Below, one piece after another: positions 18,101 to 25,388 of a DNA stretch of 64,000 nt. The stretch is from positions 1-64,000 of the forward strand of contig NZ_PVXQ01000011.1 of assembly GCF_002995745.1 (NCBI RefSeq), written 5' to 3'. Below the pieces are notes generated by a model. The model did not search any database and was not told the origin of the DNA. It saw nothing but the letters and a program-made list of their open reading frames with translations. The position numbers were made by a program, and so were the translations under genes. How positions within the stretch are numbered: the stretch's first letter is position 1; every line of letters starts with the position of its first letter. The DNA comes from Clostridium vincentii. GTDB lineage: Bacteria > Bacillota > Clostridia > Clostridiales > Clostridiaceae.

Positions 18101-19690
18101 CCACCTCATCATGATATTTATTCAATAGAAGATTTAGCGCAGTTGATATATGACTGCAAAAATGCAAATAAGAATGCTAGAATATCTGTTAAGTTAGTAT
18201 CAGAAGCTGGTGTAGGTACTGTTGCAGCTGGTGTTGCAAAGGCTGGTGCACAAGTAATTTTAGTTTCAGGTTTTGATGGAGGTACGGGTGCAGCACCTAG
18301 AAACTCAATCTATAACGCAGGACTTCCTTGGGAACTTGGACTTGCAGAAACTCATCAGAATTTAATTATGAATGATTTAAGATCAAAGGTTGTTATAGAA
18401 ACAGATGGTAAGCTTATGAGTGGTAGAGATGTTGCAATTGCAGCCCTTCTTGGAGCAGAAGAATTTGGATTTGCAACAGCACCTCTTGTTACATTAGGTT
18501 GTGTAATGATGCGTGTATGTAATCTTGATACATGTCCAGTAGGTATAGCAACACAAAATCCAGAACTTAGAAAAAGGTTTAGTGGTAAGCCAGAATATGT
18601 AATGAACTTTATGCAGTTTGTTGCTGAAGAACTTAGAGAGTACATGGCAAAGTTTGGTATACGTAAAGTTGATCAACTAGTTGGTAGAACAGACCTTTTA
18701 AAACAAAAGGATGATATCTCTGGAAGAAGAGCTAGAACTGTTGATCTTTCAAGAATATTAAATAATCCTTACGCAGGAGAAGAATACGGCGTTGATTATA
18801 ATGAAAAACAAATATATGATTTTAAATTAGAAAATACAGTAGATGAAAGAATATTACTTAAAAAATTGAAATCAGCTCTTCAAAACAAGCAAAAGAAAAC
18901 TATAGAGATAGATGTATCTAATGTGGATCGTACTCTTGGAACAATTTTTGGGGCTGAAATTACAAAACGTTATAATGACACGCTAGAGGATGATACGTTT
19001 ACTGTTAAGTGTAATGGTAGCGGTGGGCAAAGCTTTGGAGCATTTATTCCTAATGGATTAACTCTTGAACTTGTAGGAGATAGTAATGACTATTTCGGTA
19101 AGGGATTATCTGGTGGTAAGCTTATTGTTTATCCTCCAAAGAATGTAAAATTTAAACAAGATGAGAATATAATTATTGGTAATGTTGCATTGTATGGCGC
19201 AACTAGTGGTAAAGCTTATATCAATGGTATTGCTGGAGAAAGATTCTGTGTTCGTAACTCTGGAGCTACAGCAGTAGTAGAGGGAGTTGGTGAACATGGC
19301 TGTGAATACATGACTGGTGGTTGTGTTGTTGTACTTGGTAAAACAGGCAAAAACTTTGCAGCAGGTATGAGCGGAGGAATTGCTTACGTAATTGATGAAA
19401 ATAAAGATTTATATATGAGGCTAAATAAGGAACTTGTTTCTTCAGAAGCTGTTACTTCAAAATATGATGTATTAGAATTAAAAAGAATAATTGAAGATCA
19501 TGTGAAAAATACTAATTCAGTAAAGGGTAAAAAGATTCTAGATAATTTTGAAGAATATTTACCAAAGTTTAAGAAGATTTTACCACATGACTACAAGCGT
19601 ATGCTTATGGCAATTGTCCAAATGGAAGAAAAAGGATTAAGTAGTGAGCAAGCACAAATTGAAGCATTCTATGCTAATACAAGGAAATAG
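15137..19690 (+). CDS. gltB: Glutamate synthase large (alpha) subunit
   Basis: Makes glutamate from glutamine and 2-oxoglutarate with GltD. The about 1517-residue protein begins with a short propeptide ending before DNCGIG, whose Cys is the N-terminal nucleophile of the glutaminase domain after processing. The central domain, the FMN-binding TIM barrel and the C-terminal beta-helix (repeated Gly motifs near GGGQSFGAFIPNG-like segments) follow. The 3Fe-4S ligands are seen as a CX5CX4C pattern (CVMMRVCNLDTC, about residues 1120-1135). ATG at 15137 is favoured because it lies about 8 bases after AAAGGA; ATG at 15131 is an alternative. The repeats upstream suggest regulated expression. Confidence 0.96.
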   Translation: MRDKNVKNSENLGMYNPRFEHDNCGIGAIVNIKGIKTHETVANALKIVENLEHRAGKDAEGKTGDGVGILLQISHKFFSNAVKSLGIALGEDRDYGIGMFFFPQDELARNQAKKMFEIIVEKEGLEFLGWREVPTKACVLGDKAVECMPCIMQGFLKRPKDIKRGLDFDRRLYVVRRVFEQSNDNTYVVSISSRTIVYKGMFLVGQLRLFFEDLQNPEYESAIAMVHSRFSTNTNPSWQRAHPNRFIVHNGEINTIRGNVDKMLAREENMSSKYLKDEMHKVLPVVNQQGSDSSMLDNALEFLVMSGMDLPLAVMITIPEPWSKDNNIKQSKKDFYQYYETMMEPWDGPASILFSDGDIMGAVLDRNGLRPSRYYITDDDYLILSSEVGVLDIDPSKIIVKDRLRPGKMLLVDTVQGKLIDDEDLKERYTSKQPYGEWIDSNLLRLKDLSIPNKKVKEYTKEESAMLQKSFGYTYEDVSTSILTMARTGAEGISAMGADSPIAVLSNKNQPLFNYFKQLFAQVTNPPIDAIREEIVTSTSVYIGEDGNILEEEAVNCRVLKVDNPILTSTDLLKIKTMKVDGFKVKEISIIYYKNTSLERAIEHLFLETDRAYRDGVNIIILSDRGVDENHVAIPSLLAVSALQQHLVKTKKRTSLAMILESGEPREVHHFAALLGYGACAINPYLAQDSIKELIDNKILDKDYYAAVNDYNKAILKGIVKIASKMGISTIQSYQGSQIFEAIGINIEVINKYFTNTVSRVEGISLKDIEIDINELHAKAFDPLGLNVDLTLDSVGSHKARSGQEEHLYNPKTIHLLQQAARNKDYNLFKEYTSLIKGETDAVNIRGLLDFNYPEEGISIDEVESVESIVKRFKTGAMSYGSISKEAHETMAIAMNKLQGKSNSGEGGESLDRLTVGPDGLNKCSAIKQVASGRFGVTSRYLVSAKEIQIKMAQGAKPGEGGQLPAGKVYPWIAKTRYSTPGVGLISPPPHHDIYSIEDLAQLIYDCKNANKNARISVKLVSEAGVGTVAAGVAKAGAQVILVSGFDGGTGAAPRNSIYNAGLPWELGLAETHQNLIMNDLRSKVVIETDGKLMSGRDVAIAALLGAEEFGFATAPLVTLGCVMMRVCNLDTCPVGIATQNPELRKRFSGKPEYVMNFMQFVAEELREYMAKFGIRKVDQLVGRTDLLKQKDDISGRRARTVDLSRILNNPYAGEEYGVDYNEKQIYDFKLENTVDERILLKKLKSALQNKQKKTIEIDVSNVDRTLGTIFGAEITKRYNDTLEDDTFTVKCNGSGGQSFGAFIPNGLTLELVGDSNDYFGKGLSGGKLIVYPPKNVKFKQDENIIIGNVALYGATSGKAYINGIAGERFCVRNSGATAVVEGVGEHGCEYMTGGCVVVLGKTGKNFAAGMSGGIAYVIDENKDLYMRLNKELVSSEAVTSKYDVLELKRIIEDHVKNTNSVKGKKILDNFEEYLPKFKKILPHDYKRMLMAIVQMEEKGLSSEQAQIEAFYANTRK

Positions 19691-19704
19691 GGGAGGAAGA
19701 AACT

Positions 19705-21192
19705 ATGGGAAAACCAACAGGTTTTTTAGAATTTGACCGTGAAAATAGTAAAGCAATAAAGCCAAGAAAAAGAATAAAAGATTTTAATGAATTTCACATA
19801 CCCTTATCTAAGGAAAGACAAGAGACTCAAGGAGCACGTTGTATGGAGTGTGGAGTGCCTTTTTGTCAATCAGGAATTGTTTTAAATGGAGCAACAACAG
19901 GTTGCCCGATAAATAATTTAATACCAGAATGGAATGACTTGATTTTTAATGGTAATTGGGAACAAGCATATAATAGGTTATTAAAAACTAATAATTTTCC
20001 TGAGTTTACAGGTAGGGTATGTCCTGCTCCTTGCGAGGCAGGATGTACATGTGGACTTAATGGTATATCAGTTTCAATAAAAGATAATGAAATGGCAATT
20101 ATTGAAGAGGCATATTTAAATGGATTTGTGAAGGTAGCAGCACCAAAGGTTAGAACTGGTAAAAAAATTGCAATAGTAGGATCAGGGCCTTCTGGACTTG
20201 CTGCTGCAGACCAGTTGAATAAACGTGGACATCAAGTAACTGTATATGAAAGAGAAGACCGTATTGGTGGACTTCTTATGTATGGTATTCCAAATATGAA
20301 GCTTGAGAAACATGTAATAGACCGTAAGGTTGATATTATGAAAGCAGAGGGAGTTGAGTTTGTAACTAATACTAATATTGGTACTAACTATAAAGCTTCT
20401 AAACTTATGAGAGAATATGATAGTGTAATACTAGCTTGCGGAGCATCTACTCCACGAGATATTAAGTCCCCAGGAAGAGAAGCTAAAGGAATTTACTTTG
20501 CAGTAGATTTTTTAAAGGCTACAACAAAAAGTCTTTTAAATTCTAATTTAGAAGATGGTGAGTATATATCTGCTAAGGATAAAAAAGTCATCGTTATTGG
20601 TGGTGGTGATACAGGAAATGATTGTGTTGGTACATCAGTTAGACATGGCGCAACATCTATTATTCAATTAGAAATGATGCCTAAGCCTCCAGACGAGAGA
20701 GCACAAAATAATCCTTGGCCAGAATGGCCTAAAGTTTCTAAGACTGATTATGGTCAAGAAGAAGCTAAGGAAATATTTGGTGAAGATCCTAGATCTTATG
20801 AAACAACAGTAAAGGAATTTATAAGTGATGAGGCAGGAACATTAATTAAAGCTAAAATTGTTAAACTTACAAGTAAACGTGATGAAGAATCTGGAAGAAT
20901 GTCAATGGTAGAGATTCCAGGATCAGAATATGAAGTAGAAGTTGATTTAGTATTAATTGCTGCTGGATTCTTAGGAAGTGAAAGTTATGTTACTAAGGCT
21001 TTCAATATAGAAGTAAATCAGCGTTCAAATGTAATTACGGAAGAGGATAAATATGCTACAACTGTCGAAAAGGTATTTGTAGCAGGAGATATGCACAGAG
21101 GGCAATCACTAGTTGTTTGGGCAATTAGAGAAGGTCGAGAAGTTGCAAGGGAAGTAGATTCATACTTAATGGGATATACTAATTTACAATAA
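19705..21192 (+). CDS. gltD: Glutamate synthase small (beta) subunit
   Basis: The NAD(P)H-oxidising flavoprotein that feeds electrons to GltB through Fe-S clusters. Two N-terminal Cys groups (RCMECGVPFCQ and VCPAPCEAGCTCG, within residues 40-120) hold 4Fe-4S clusters. An FAD-binding motif GSGPSGLAAA follows near 152-161, then a second nucleotide-binding motif GGGDTGNDCVG near 297-307. The 495-residue length is normal. It begins 14 bases after gltB with GGGAGG and ends at a strong terminator, so gltBD is one transcription unit. Confidence 0.96.
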   Translation: MGKPTGFLEFDRENSKAIKPRKRIKDFNEFHIPLSKERQETQGARCMECGVPFCQSGIVLNGATTGCPINNLIPEWNDLIFNGNWEQAYNRLLKTNNFPEFTGRVCPAPCEAGCTCGLNGISVSIKDNEMAIIEEAYLNGFVKVAAPKVRTGKKIAIVGSGPSGLAAADQLNKRGHQVTVYEREDRIGGLLMYGIPNMKLEKHVIDRKVDIMKAEGVEFVTNTNIGTNYKASKLMREYDSVILACGASTPRDIKSPGREAKGIYFAVDFLKATTKSLLNSNLEDGEYISAKDKKVIVIGGGDTGNDCVGTSVRHGATSIIQLEMMPKPPDERAQNNPWPEWPKVSKTDYGQEEAKEIFGEDPRSYETTVKEFISDEAGTLIKAKIVKLTSKRDEESGRMSMVEIPGSEYEVEVDLVLIAAGFLGSESYVTKAFNIEVNQRSNVITEEDKYATTVEKVFVAGDMHRGQSLVVWAIREGREVAREVDSYLMGYTNLQ

Positions 21193-21200
21193 TAATACTA

Positions 21201-21241
21201 AAAGAGTTAATGTTCTAACTAAGGAACATTAACTCTTTTTC
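21201..21241 (+). terminator. Terminator of gltBD
   Basis: A perfect 15-bp stem (AAAGAGTTAATGTTC and complement) with an 8-base loop and a T run. Confidence 0.93.
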
Positions 21242-21316
21242 TTTTGAGATACTTTTCTTTTTTAATAAGCATATTATTATAGAAGTATGAAATTTGCAAA
21301 ATAGGAGGGAAAGGTA

Positions 21317-22639
21317 ATGAAAATCCAAATAAAAAATAAATTAATTTCTTTAATTATTGCAAAAGTCTCTAAAGTTGTAGAAAAATCAAATGTATTTATA
21401 CATTTAATGGACAGTAATCAATTTGTATCTTTACATAGGAGGAAAAATCTTAGATTTGTAGTAGTAAGTGACATTCATATTGCTCCAAATAAGTGTCTTG
21501 AAAAAAGAAAACTTAAAAACGTATTTTCTACAATGTATAATTTAGATTCTAACATGGATGCTATAGCTATTGTAGGAGATTTAACAGATGGTGGTAGTGA
21601 AAAAGAATATAATGCCTTTAAAAGAATATTGGATAAAAATAAGAAAGAGGAAACTATATTAATTGCTTCAATGGGTAATCATGAACAGAATACACCTTCA
21701 AAGTTCAGCTCAGTTACAGGAAGGAATCCAAGGGAAAATATAACTATTAATGGGTACCATTTTATTACCGTAAGTCCTCGATTAAGTGAAGATACTTATG
21801 GTGGTAGTAGATATAATTTAGATGAAATTTGGATGAAAGAACAGTTAGAACATGCTATCTTAGAGGATGGCGATAAACCTATATTTGTATTTATCCATCA
21901 TGGAATTAAAAATACTGCATATGGGACAGATCAGTGGTATACAGAAGATTTTGAAAAAATATTTAATAATTATCCCCAGGTTATACAATTTTCAGGGCAT
22001 TCACATTATCCATTAAATAATCCAAAGAGCATATATCAAAAAGCGTTTACTTCAATAAATACTTCAACTACAAGTTATTTTGAATTAGAGACTGGGATGA
22101 TGTATGGAACAATTCCTCCAAAAGCAAATAGGGCATGTCAGATGATGGTTATAGAGGTTGCTGGAGCAGCTGTACAGATAAGAAAATTGGATTTATCATC
22201 AGGAGAATATATAGGCAAAGATTGGATAATTAATACTGCAGAAGGCAAAAATAAATTTAAGTATGTTGAGTCCAGAGCACAAAAAAGCATTGCACCCTAC
22301 TTTGAAGAGAATGCAAAGGTTATAATTAATAAAATAAAAAGTGATAGTTGTGTAGTTACGCTTAATCAAGCTAAGGTCAATGATAGGGCAGATGAGTGGT
22401 TAGATGATATTGTACATTCCTATAAGTTTGATTTTATAGATAAAAAGACAGGAGAGATATTCGATAGCTTTAAAGTATGGTCTGAATTTTATATTTTACC
22501 AAGAGAAGATTGTTTAGTTCAACAATTTAATCAATTAAAAGCAGATACTGATTATGTGATAGTTGTAATGGCTTATAACGCTTATGGAAAGGTGAGTACA
22601 AATCAAGTGAGGTCATCGTTTAAAACAAAGCATTTATAA
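21317..22639 (+). CDS. Calcineurin-like metallophosphoesterase with C-terminal extra domain
   Basis: A 440-residue metal-dependent phosphoesterase. All metal and active-site motifs are present in order: SDIH (about 52-55), GDLTDGG (about 88-94), GNHEQ (about 121-125), IHHG (about 194-197) and GHSHYP (about 228-233). After the catalytic domain, about 170 residues form a separate domain that may be of the DUF4073 type or a fibronectin-III-like fold; the end reads DYVIVVMAYNAYGKVS. No signal peptide is evident, although residues 1-35 could form an amphipathic membrane-associated helix. Substrate unknown. Single-gene unit facing the CapA-like gene. Confidence 0.82.
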   Translation: MKIQIKNKLISLIIAKVSKVVEKSNVFIHLMDSNQFVSLHRRKNLRFVVVSDIHIAPNKCLEKRKLKNVFSTMYNLDSNMDAIAIVGDLTDGGSEKEYNAFKRILDKNKKEETILIASMGNHEQNTPSKFSSVTGRNPRENITINGYHFITVSPRLSEDTYGGSRYNLDEIWMKEQLEHAILEDGDKPIFVFIHHGIKNTAYGTDQWYTEDFEKIFNNYPQVIQFSGHSHYPLNNPKSIYQKAFTSINTSTTSYFELETGMMYGTIPPKANRACQMMVIEVAGAAVQIRKLDLSSGEYIGKDWIINTAEGKNKFKYVESRAQKSIAPYFEENAKVIINKIKSDSCVVTLNQAKVNDRADEWLDDIVHSYKFDFIDKKTGEIFDSFKVWSEFYILPREDCLVQQFNQLKADTDYVIVVMAYNAYGKVSTNQVRSSFKTKHL

Positions 22640-22646
22640 TTAAACT

Positions 22647-22690
22647 AAGGAGCTAATAATCATAAAAGAGATAGTGGCTCCTTGTTTATA
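22647..22690. terminator. Weak hairpin between convergent genes
   Basis: AAGGAGC/GCTCCTT arms with a 23-base loop, followed by GTTTATAAT. It lies between the phosphoesterase gene and the convergent CapA-like gene. A terminator role is plausible, but the U tract is poor. Confidence 0.4.
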
Positions 22691-22717
22691 ATATAAATTT
22701 CTCTTGTTTAGATTTAA

Positions 22718-23935
22718 TTAAGAATTAATGGTAGCTTCTGTAGAACTATAGGAATTTTGTGCTTTATTAAAGACTTCTTGTCCATAATCTTTACCTTCCT
22801 CAGTTTCAAGCAATTCTTCAAGAGAGAGTATCGTGTAACAAAGTTTTCCATTAGTATCTATATATTTATATACCCAGGTTGGTTTAGTTTCATGGGACTT
22901 TAAAGATACATTGTTATTACTATCTTTATAAATATTAAGCTTTACCATAAGACCATCCTCTGAACGAATATTTCCTATTGTCTCTTGGCTTTGATTAGAA
23001 ATAAAATTTCCTAAGGAATAGCATACTAATGTTTTCTTCCCGGAAACCTCATTAGTAATGGTTCTAATAGGCTGTACAACATGAGGATGACTACCAATAA
23101 TTACATCAAGCCCATAAGAATTCAATACACTAGCTAAGTGTTCTTGATCAGAACTCGGTAATGATTCATATTCATTTCCCCAGTGAATATAAAAAATAGT
23201 AAATTCAGCTCCATCATTTTTCATAGCTTCTAGAGTTGAGTTCATATTTTGTAGATCCTTCTCAAGGGTACTAAAGTCAAAAGCATTAATCTTTCCTTCT
23301 AATTCGCTTGGAATAGGGATGCCATTTAACATTTTATTACCAAGGTTATCTGTTTCTGAGTAAGTATAATCAGTTATTCCGACCTTTATACCATTAAGAT
23401 CCTTAATAATATAATTTTTATCAATAGCATTATTTTTTATGCCTAATACATCAAAGTCATTAGATTTAAGGGCATTAAATGTGGAATTAAAGCCCTCAAC
23501 ACCCTGATCTAATGTATGATTATGGGCAGATGCTAAAACATCAAATCCACTATTCTTTAGTGATGGCAATAGAGCTGTAGGGCTACTAAAGCAGGGATAT
23601 CCAGTAAAGCTCGATTGATCTGCAAGGTAAGATGTCTCAGAATTACATATAGCTAAATCTGAGTTTGTTATATAATCTTTAACATTATATAAAATAGAAT
23701 CAAAATTATAGGTTTCTGTAGTACTATCATAAACAGAGTCCACTACAGGCATATGCATAACAAGGTCACCTGCAGCTACAATTGAACATTCCTTTGCCTC
23801 ATTTGCTACAGTTGGTTCTGTTAGAACAGAACTAGATTCTGAAGTTTTTATAGAACTAGTATTACAGGATAAAAGTAATATTAAAGAAAATAAACACATA
23901 TATAATGCAAATAATTTACCAATAAATTTTTTCAA
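22718..23935 (-). CDS. CapA-family (PGA_cap) lipoprotein
   Basis: A secreted, membrane-anchored protein of the CapA family. The family has a calcineurin-like fold and includes poly-gamma-glutamate capsule retention proteins, but most members are uncharacterised. The signal ends in the lipobox LLLSC with the modified Cys at about residue 24. Family motifs are AAGDLVMH near the start of the domain, ICNSETS, SAHNHTLDQG and GSHPHVVQP. I prefer the TTG at 23935, 8 bases after AGGAG; an ATG at 23941 is too close. No capB/capC or other capsule genes are near, so a poly-glutamate capsule is not supported. Confidence 0.85.
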   Translation of the reverse strand: MKKFIGKLFALYMCLFSLILLLSCNTSSIKTSESSSVLTEPTVANEAKECSIVAAGDLVMHMPVVDSVYDSTTETYNFDSILYNVKDYITNSDLAICNSETSYLADQSSFTGYPCFSSPTALLPSLKNSGFDVLASAHNHTLDQGVEGFNSTFNALKSNDFDVLGIKNNAIDKNYIIKDLNGIKVGITDYTYSETDNLGNKMLNGIPIPSELEGKINAFDFSTLEKDLQNMNSTLEAMKNDGAEFTIFYIHWGNEYESLPSSDQEHLASVLNSYGLDVIIGSHPHVVQPIRTITNEVSGKKTLVCYSLGNFISNQSQETIGNIRSEDGLMVKLNIYKDSNNNVSLKSHETKPTWVYKYIDTNGKLCYTILSLEELLETEEGKDYGQEVFNKAQNSYSSTEATINS

Positions 23936-23955
23936 AACCATCACTCCTTTTACAT

Positions 23956-23997
23956 ATAATACCAATTAAAAAGCATAATGTAAATAAATTACATTAT
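23956..23997 (-). promoter_or_regulatory. Promoter of the CapA-like gene with overlapping palindrome
   Basis: On the minus strand, TTTACA (complement of 23979-23984) and TATTAT (complement of 23956-23961) are 17 bases apart. A perfect inverted repeat, ATAATGTAA-N5-TTACATTAT at 23975-23997, covers the -35. This placement is typical of a repressor operator. Confidence 0.6.
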
Positions 23998-24035
23998 TTC
24001 TATAGACTATAGGCTAATTGATTTAATAAGTTGTC

Positions 24036-24064
24036 TTGTTTTATATAACTAAGTACCCTATAAT
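24036..24064 (+). promoter_or_regulatory. Promoter of the zapA-like gene
   Basis: TTGTTT (24036-24041) and TATAAT (24059-24064) with a 17-base spacer. It is 33 bases before the chosen start. Confidence 0.65.
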
Positions 24065-24096
24065 TACTTATGAATAGAATTTTGCGAGGTGTTATG

Positions 24097-25260
24097 ATGA
24101 TTAAGGTAACAGTTAATATAAATAATAGAGAATATAACTTAAAGGGCGTGGAGAATGAGAAATATTTAAAGGAAGTAGCAGAGTATGTAGATAGTAAGAT
24201 AAGAGAGATTACAAGCAAAAACTCCTTTTTGAGTACGGGGGATGCTGGAGTTCTTACTGCAATAAACATAGCTGATGAATTATATAAGGTAGATAAGGAA
24301 GGAAATGAATTAAGGAAGTCTAAGAAATCTTTAGAAGAAAGAAATCAAACTTTAAGTGATACAATTAAAGAACTTAGAGTAAATGTAGATAAGACTCAAG
24401 GGGAAAAAGGTGTATTATTAAATGGTTTAAATAATAAAATAAATAGTTTGAAAGATCAAATCTCAAAGCATATTGAAAAAAATAAAGTTTTAGAAGCTAA
24501 TAATAACAGCCTAAATAAAGTTAATATAACTTTGAAAGATGAAACTGCTAAATTTGTAGAAGAGTTAGCTCAAGTTAACAATTTGAGTGAAATGCTAAAT
24601 AGAGAAATTGTTAAGGTTAGGGATAAAAATGCATCTTTAAGTAAAAAATTACAACAGGGAGTCTATGCAGAAAATTCAGTTAAAAAGGAATTAGAAAAGG
24701 TAGTGAAAGAAAAGGAGACAAGCAAAAAAATAATTGATCAAGCTAAATATGGACAAGAAGTATTAAGTCTCGAAATTAAAGGTTTAAAAAAGGATAAAAA
24801 AGAATTAGAAGATAATATTGCTAGAATTAAGAATTCAAAGGGATCACTAGAGCAGGAATTAGAGATGCTAAATGGACGAAATAGCGAATTAAAGAATGAG
24901 GTAAGTTCCTTAATGGACGAAATGAAGGGACTACAGAAAAAGGTAAATGAAAATGAAAAGGAATTTGAAAAAGATAGAGATACAAAAGCATCCATGGAAG
25001 AGGCTTTTAAAGAAAATTATGTTTTAGAAAAAGGAATACTTGAAGAGGACCTTGAAGAAAAAAAGAAGTGTATAAAGGAACTTGAAGATCAAGTTGGTAA
25101 GCTATCTTATGAAAAGTCGAAGATTATGAATAATAATAAGGAGTCAAGTATGGATCTTAAGACTGCAAAATATAGAATTATGGATTTTGAAAAAAAATTA
25201 GAAGATGTTCAGATTGAAATGGCAAAGATGAGAAAGGCGAAGAATGCTCTTATTAAATAG
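24097..25260 (+). CDS. zapA: ZapA-like cell division protein with very long coiled coil
   Basis: The first 80 residues or so match ZapA, which binds and bundles FtsZ filaments at midcell: VTVNINNREYNLKG, then YVDSKIREI and ALNIADELYK-like helix. Ordinary ZapA ends soon after that helix, at about 90-140 residues. Here about 300 more residues follow, of almost uninterrupted charged coiled coil rich in Lys, Glu and Leu, giving about 387 in total. No membrane segment is seen. I chose ATG at 24097, five bases after GAGGTG; other in-frame starts lie upstream at 24070 and 24094. The tail could extend bundling reach or link FtsZ to other proteins; this is inference. Confidence 0.8.
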   Translation: MIKVTVNINNREYNLKGVENEKYLKEVAEYVDSKIREITSKNSFLSTGDAGVLTAINIADELYKVDKEGNELRKSKKSLEERNQTLSDTIKELRVNVDKTQGEKGVLLNGLNNKINSLKDQISKHIEKNKVLEANNNSLNKVNITLKDETAKFVEELAQVNNLSEMLNREIVKVRDKNASLSKKLQQGVYAENSVKKELEKVVKEKETSKKIIDQAKYGQEVLSLEIKGLKKDKKELEDNIARIKNSKGSLEQELEMLNGRNSELKNEVSSLMDEMKGLQKKVNENEKEFEKDRDTKASMEEAFKENYVLEKGILEEDLEEKKKCIKELEDQVGKLSYEKSKIMNNNKESSMDLKTAKYRIMDFEKKLEDVQIEMAKMRKAKNALIK

Positions 25261-25270
25261 AAGTTATTTT

Positions 25271-25297
25271 AGGTGGCAAAGTTGTCGCCTTTTTTCT
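25271..25297 (+). terminator. Terminator after zapA
   Basis: A 7-bp stem with two G-T pairs (AGGTGGC/GTCGCCT), a 6-base loop, then a run of six Ts. Confidence 0.7.
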
Positions 25298-25388
25298 TGT
25301 TTTTAAGTAGTGGCATAAGTCTGATTTTTATGATATAAATTAAAATAGAACGACTAGGCTAAAAATATAAAAAATAAGGGAGATAAAC

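Noticed and set aside
22718-23935. Poly-gamma-glutamate capsule operon
   Set aside because: The CapA-like gene stands alone without capB, capC or capE. CapA-family proteins are common and mostly not linked to capsules.
24000-24269. 89-codon open frame on the minus strand at the start of zapA
   Set aside because: It overlaps the zapA promoter and 5' end antisense, with no start signal and no family resemblance.
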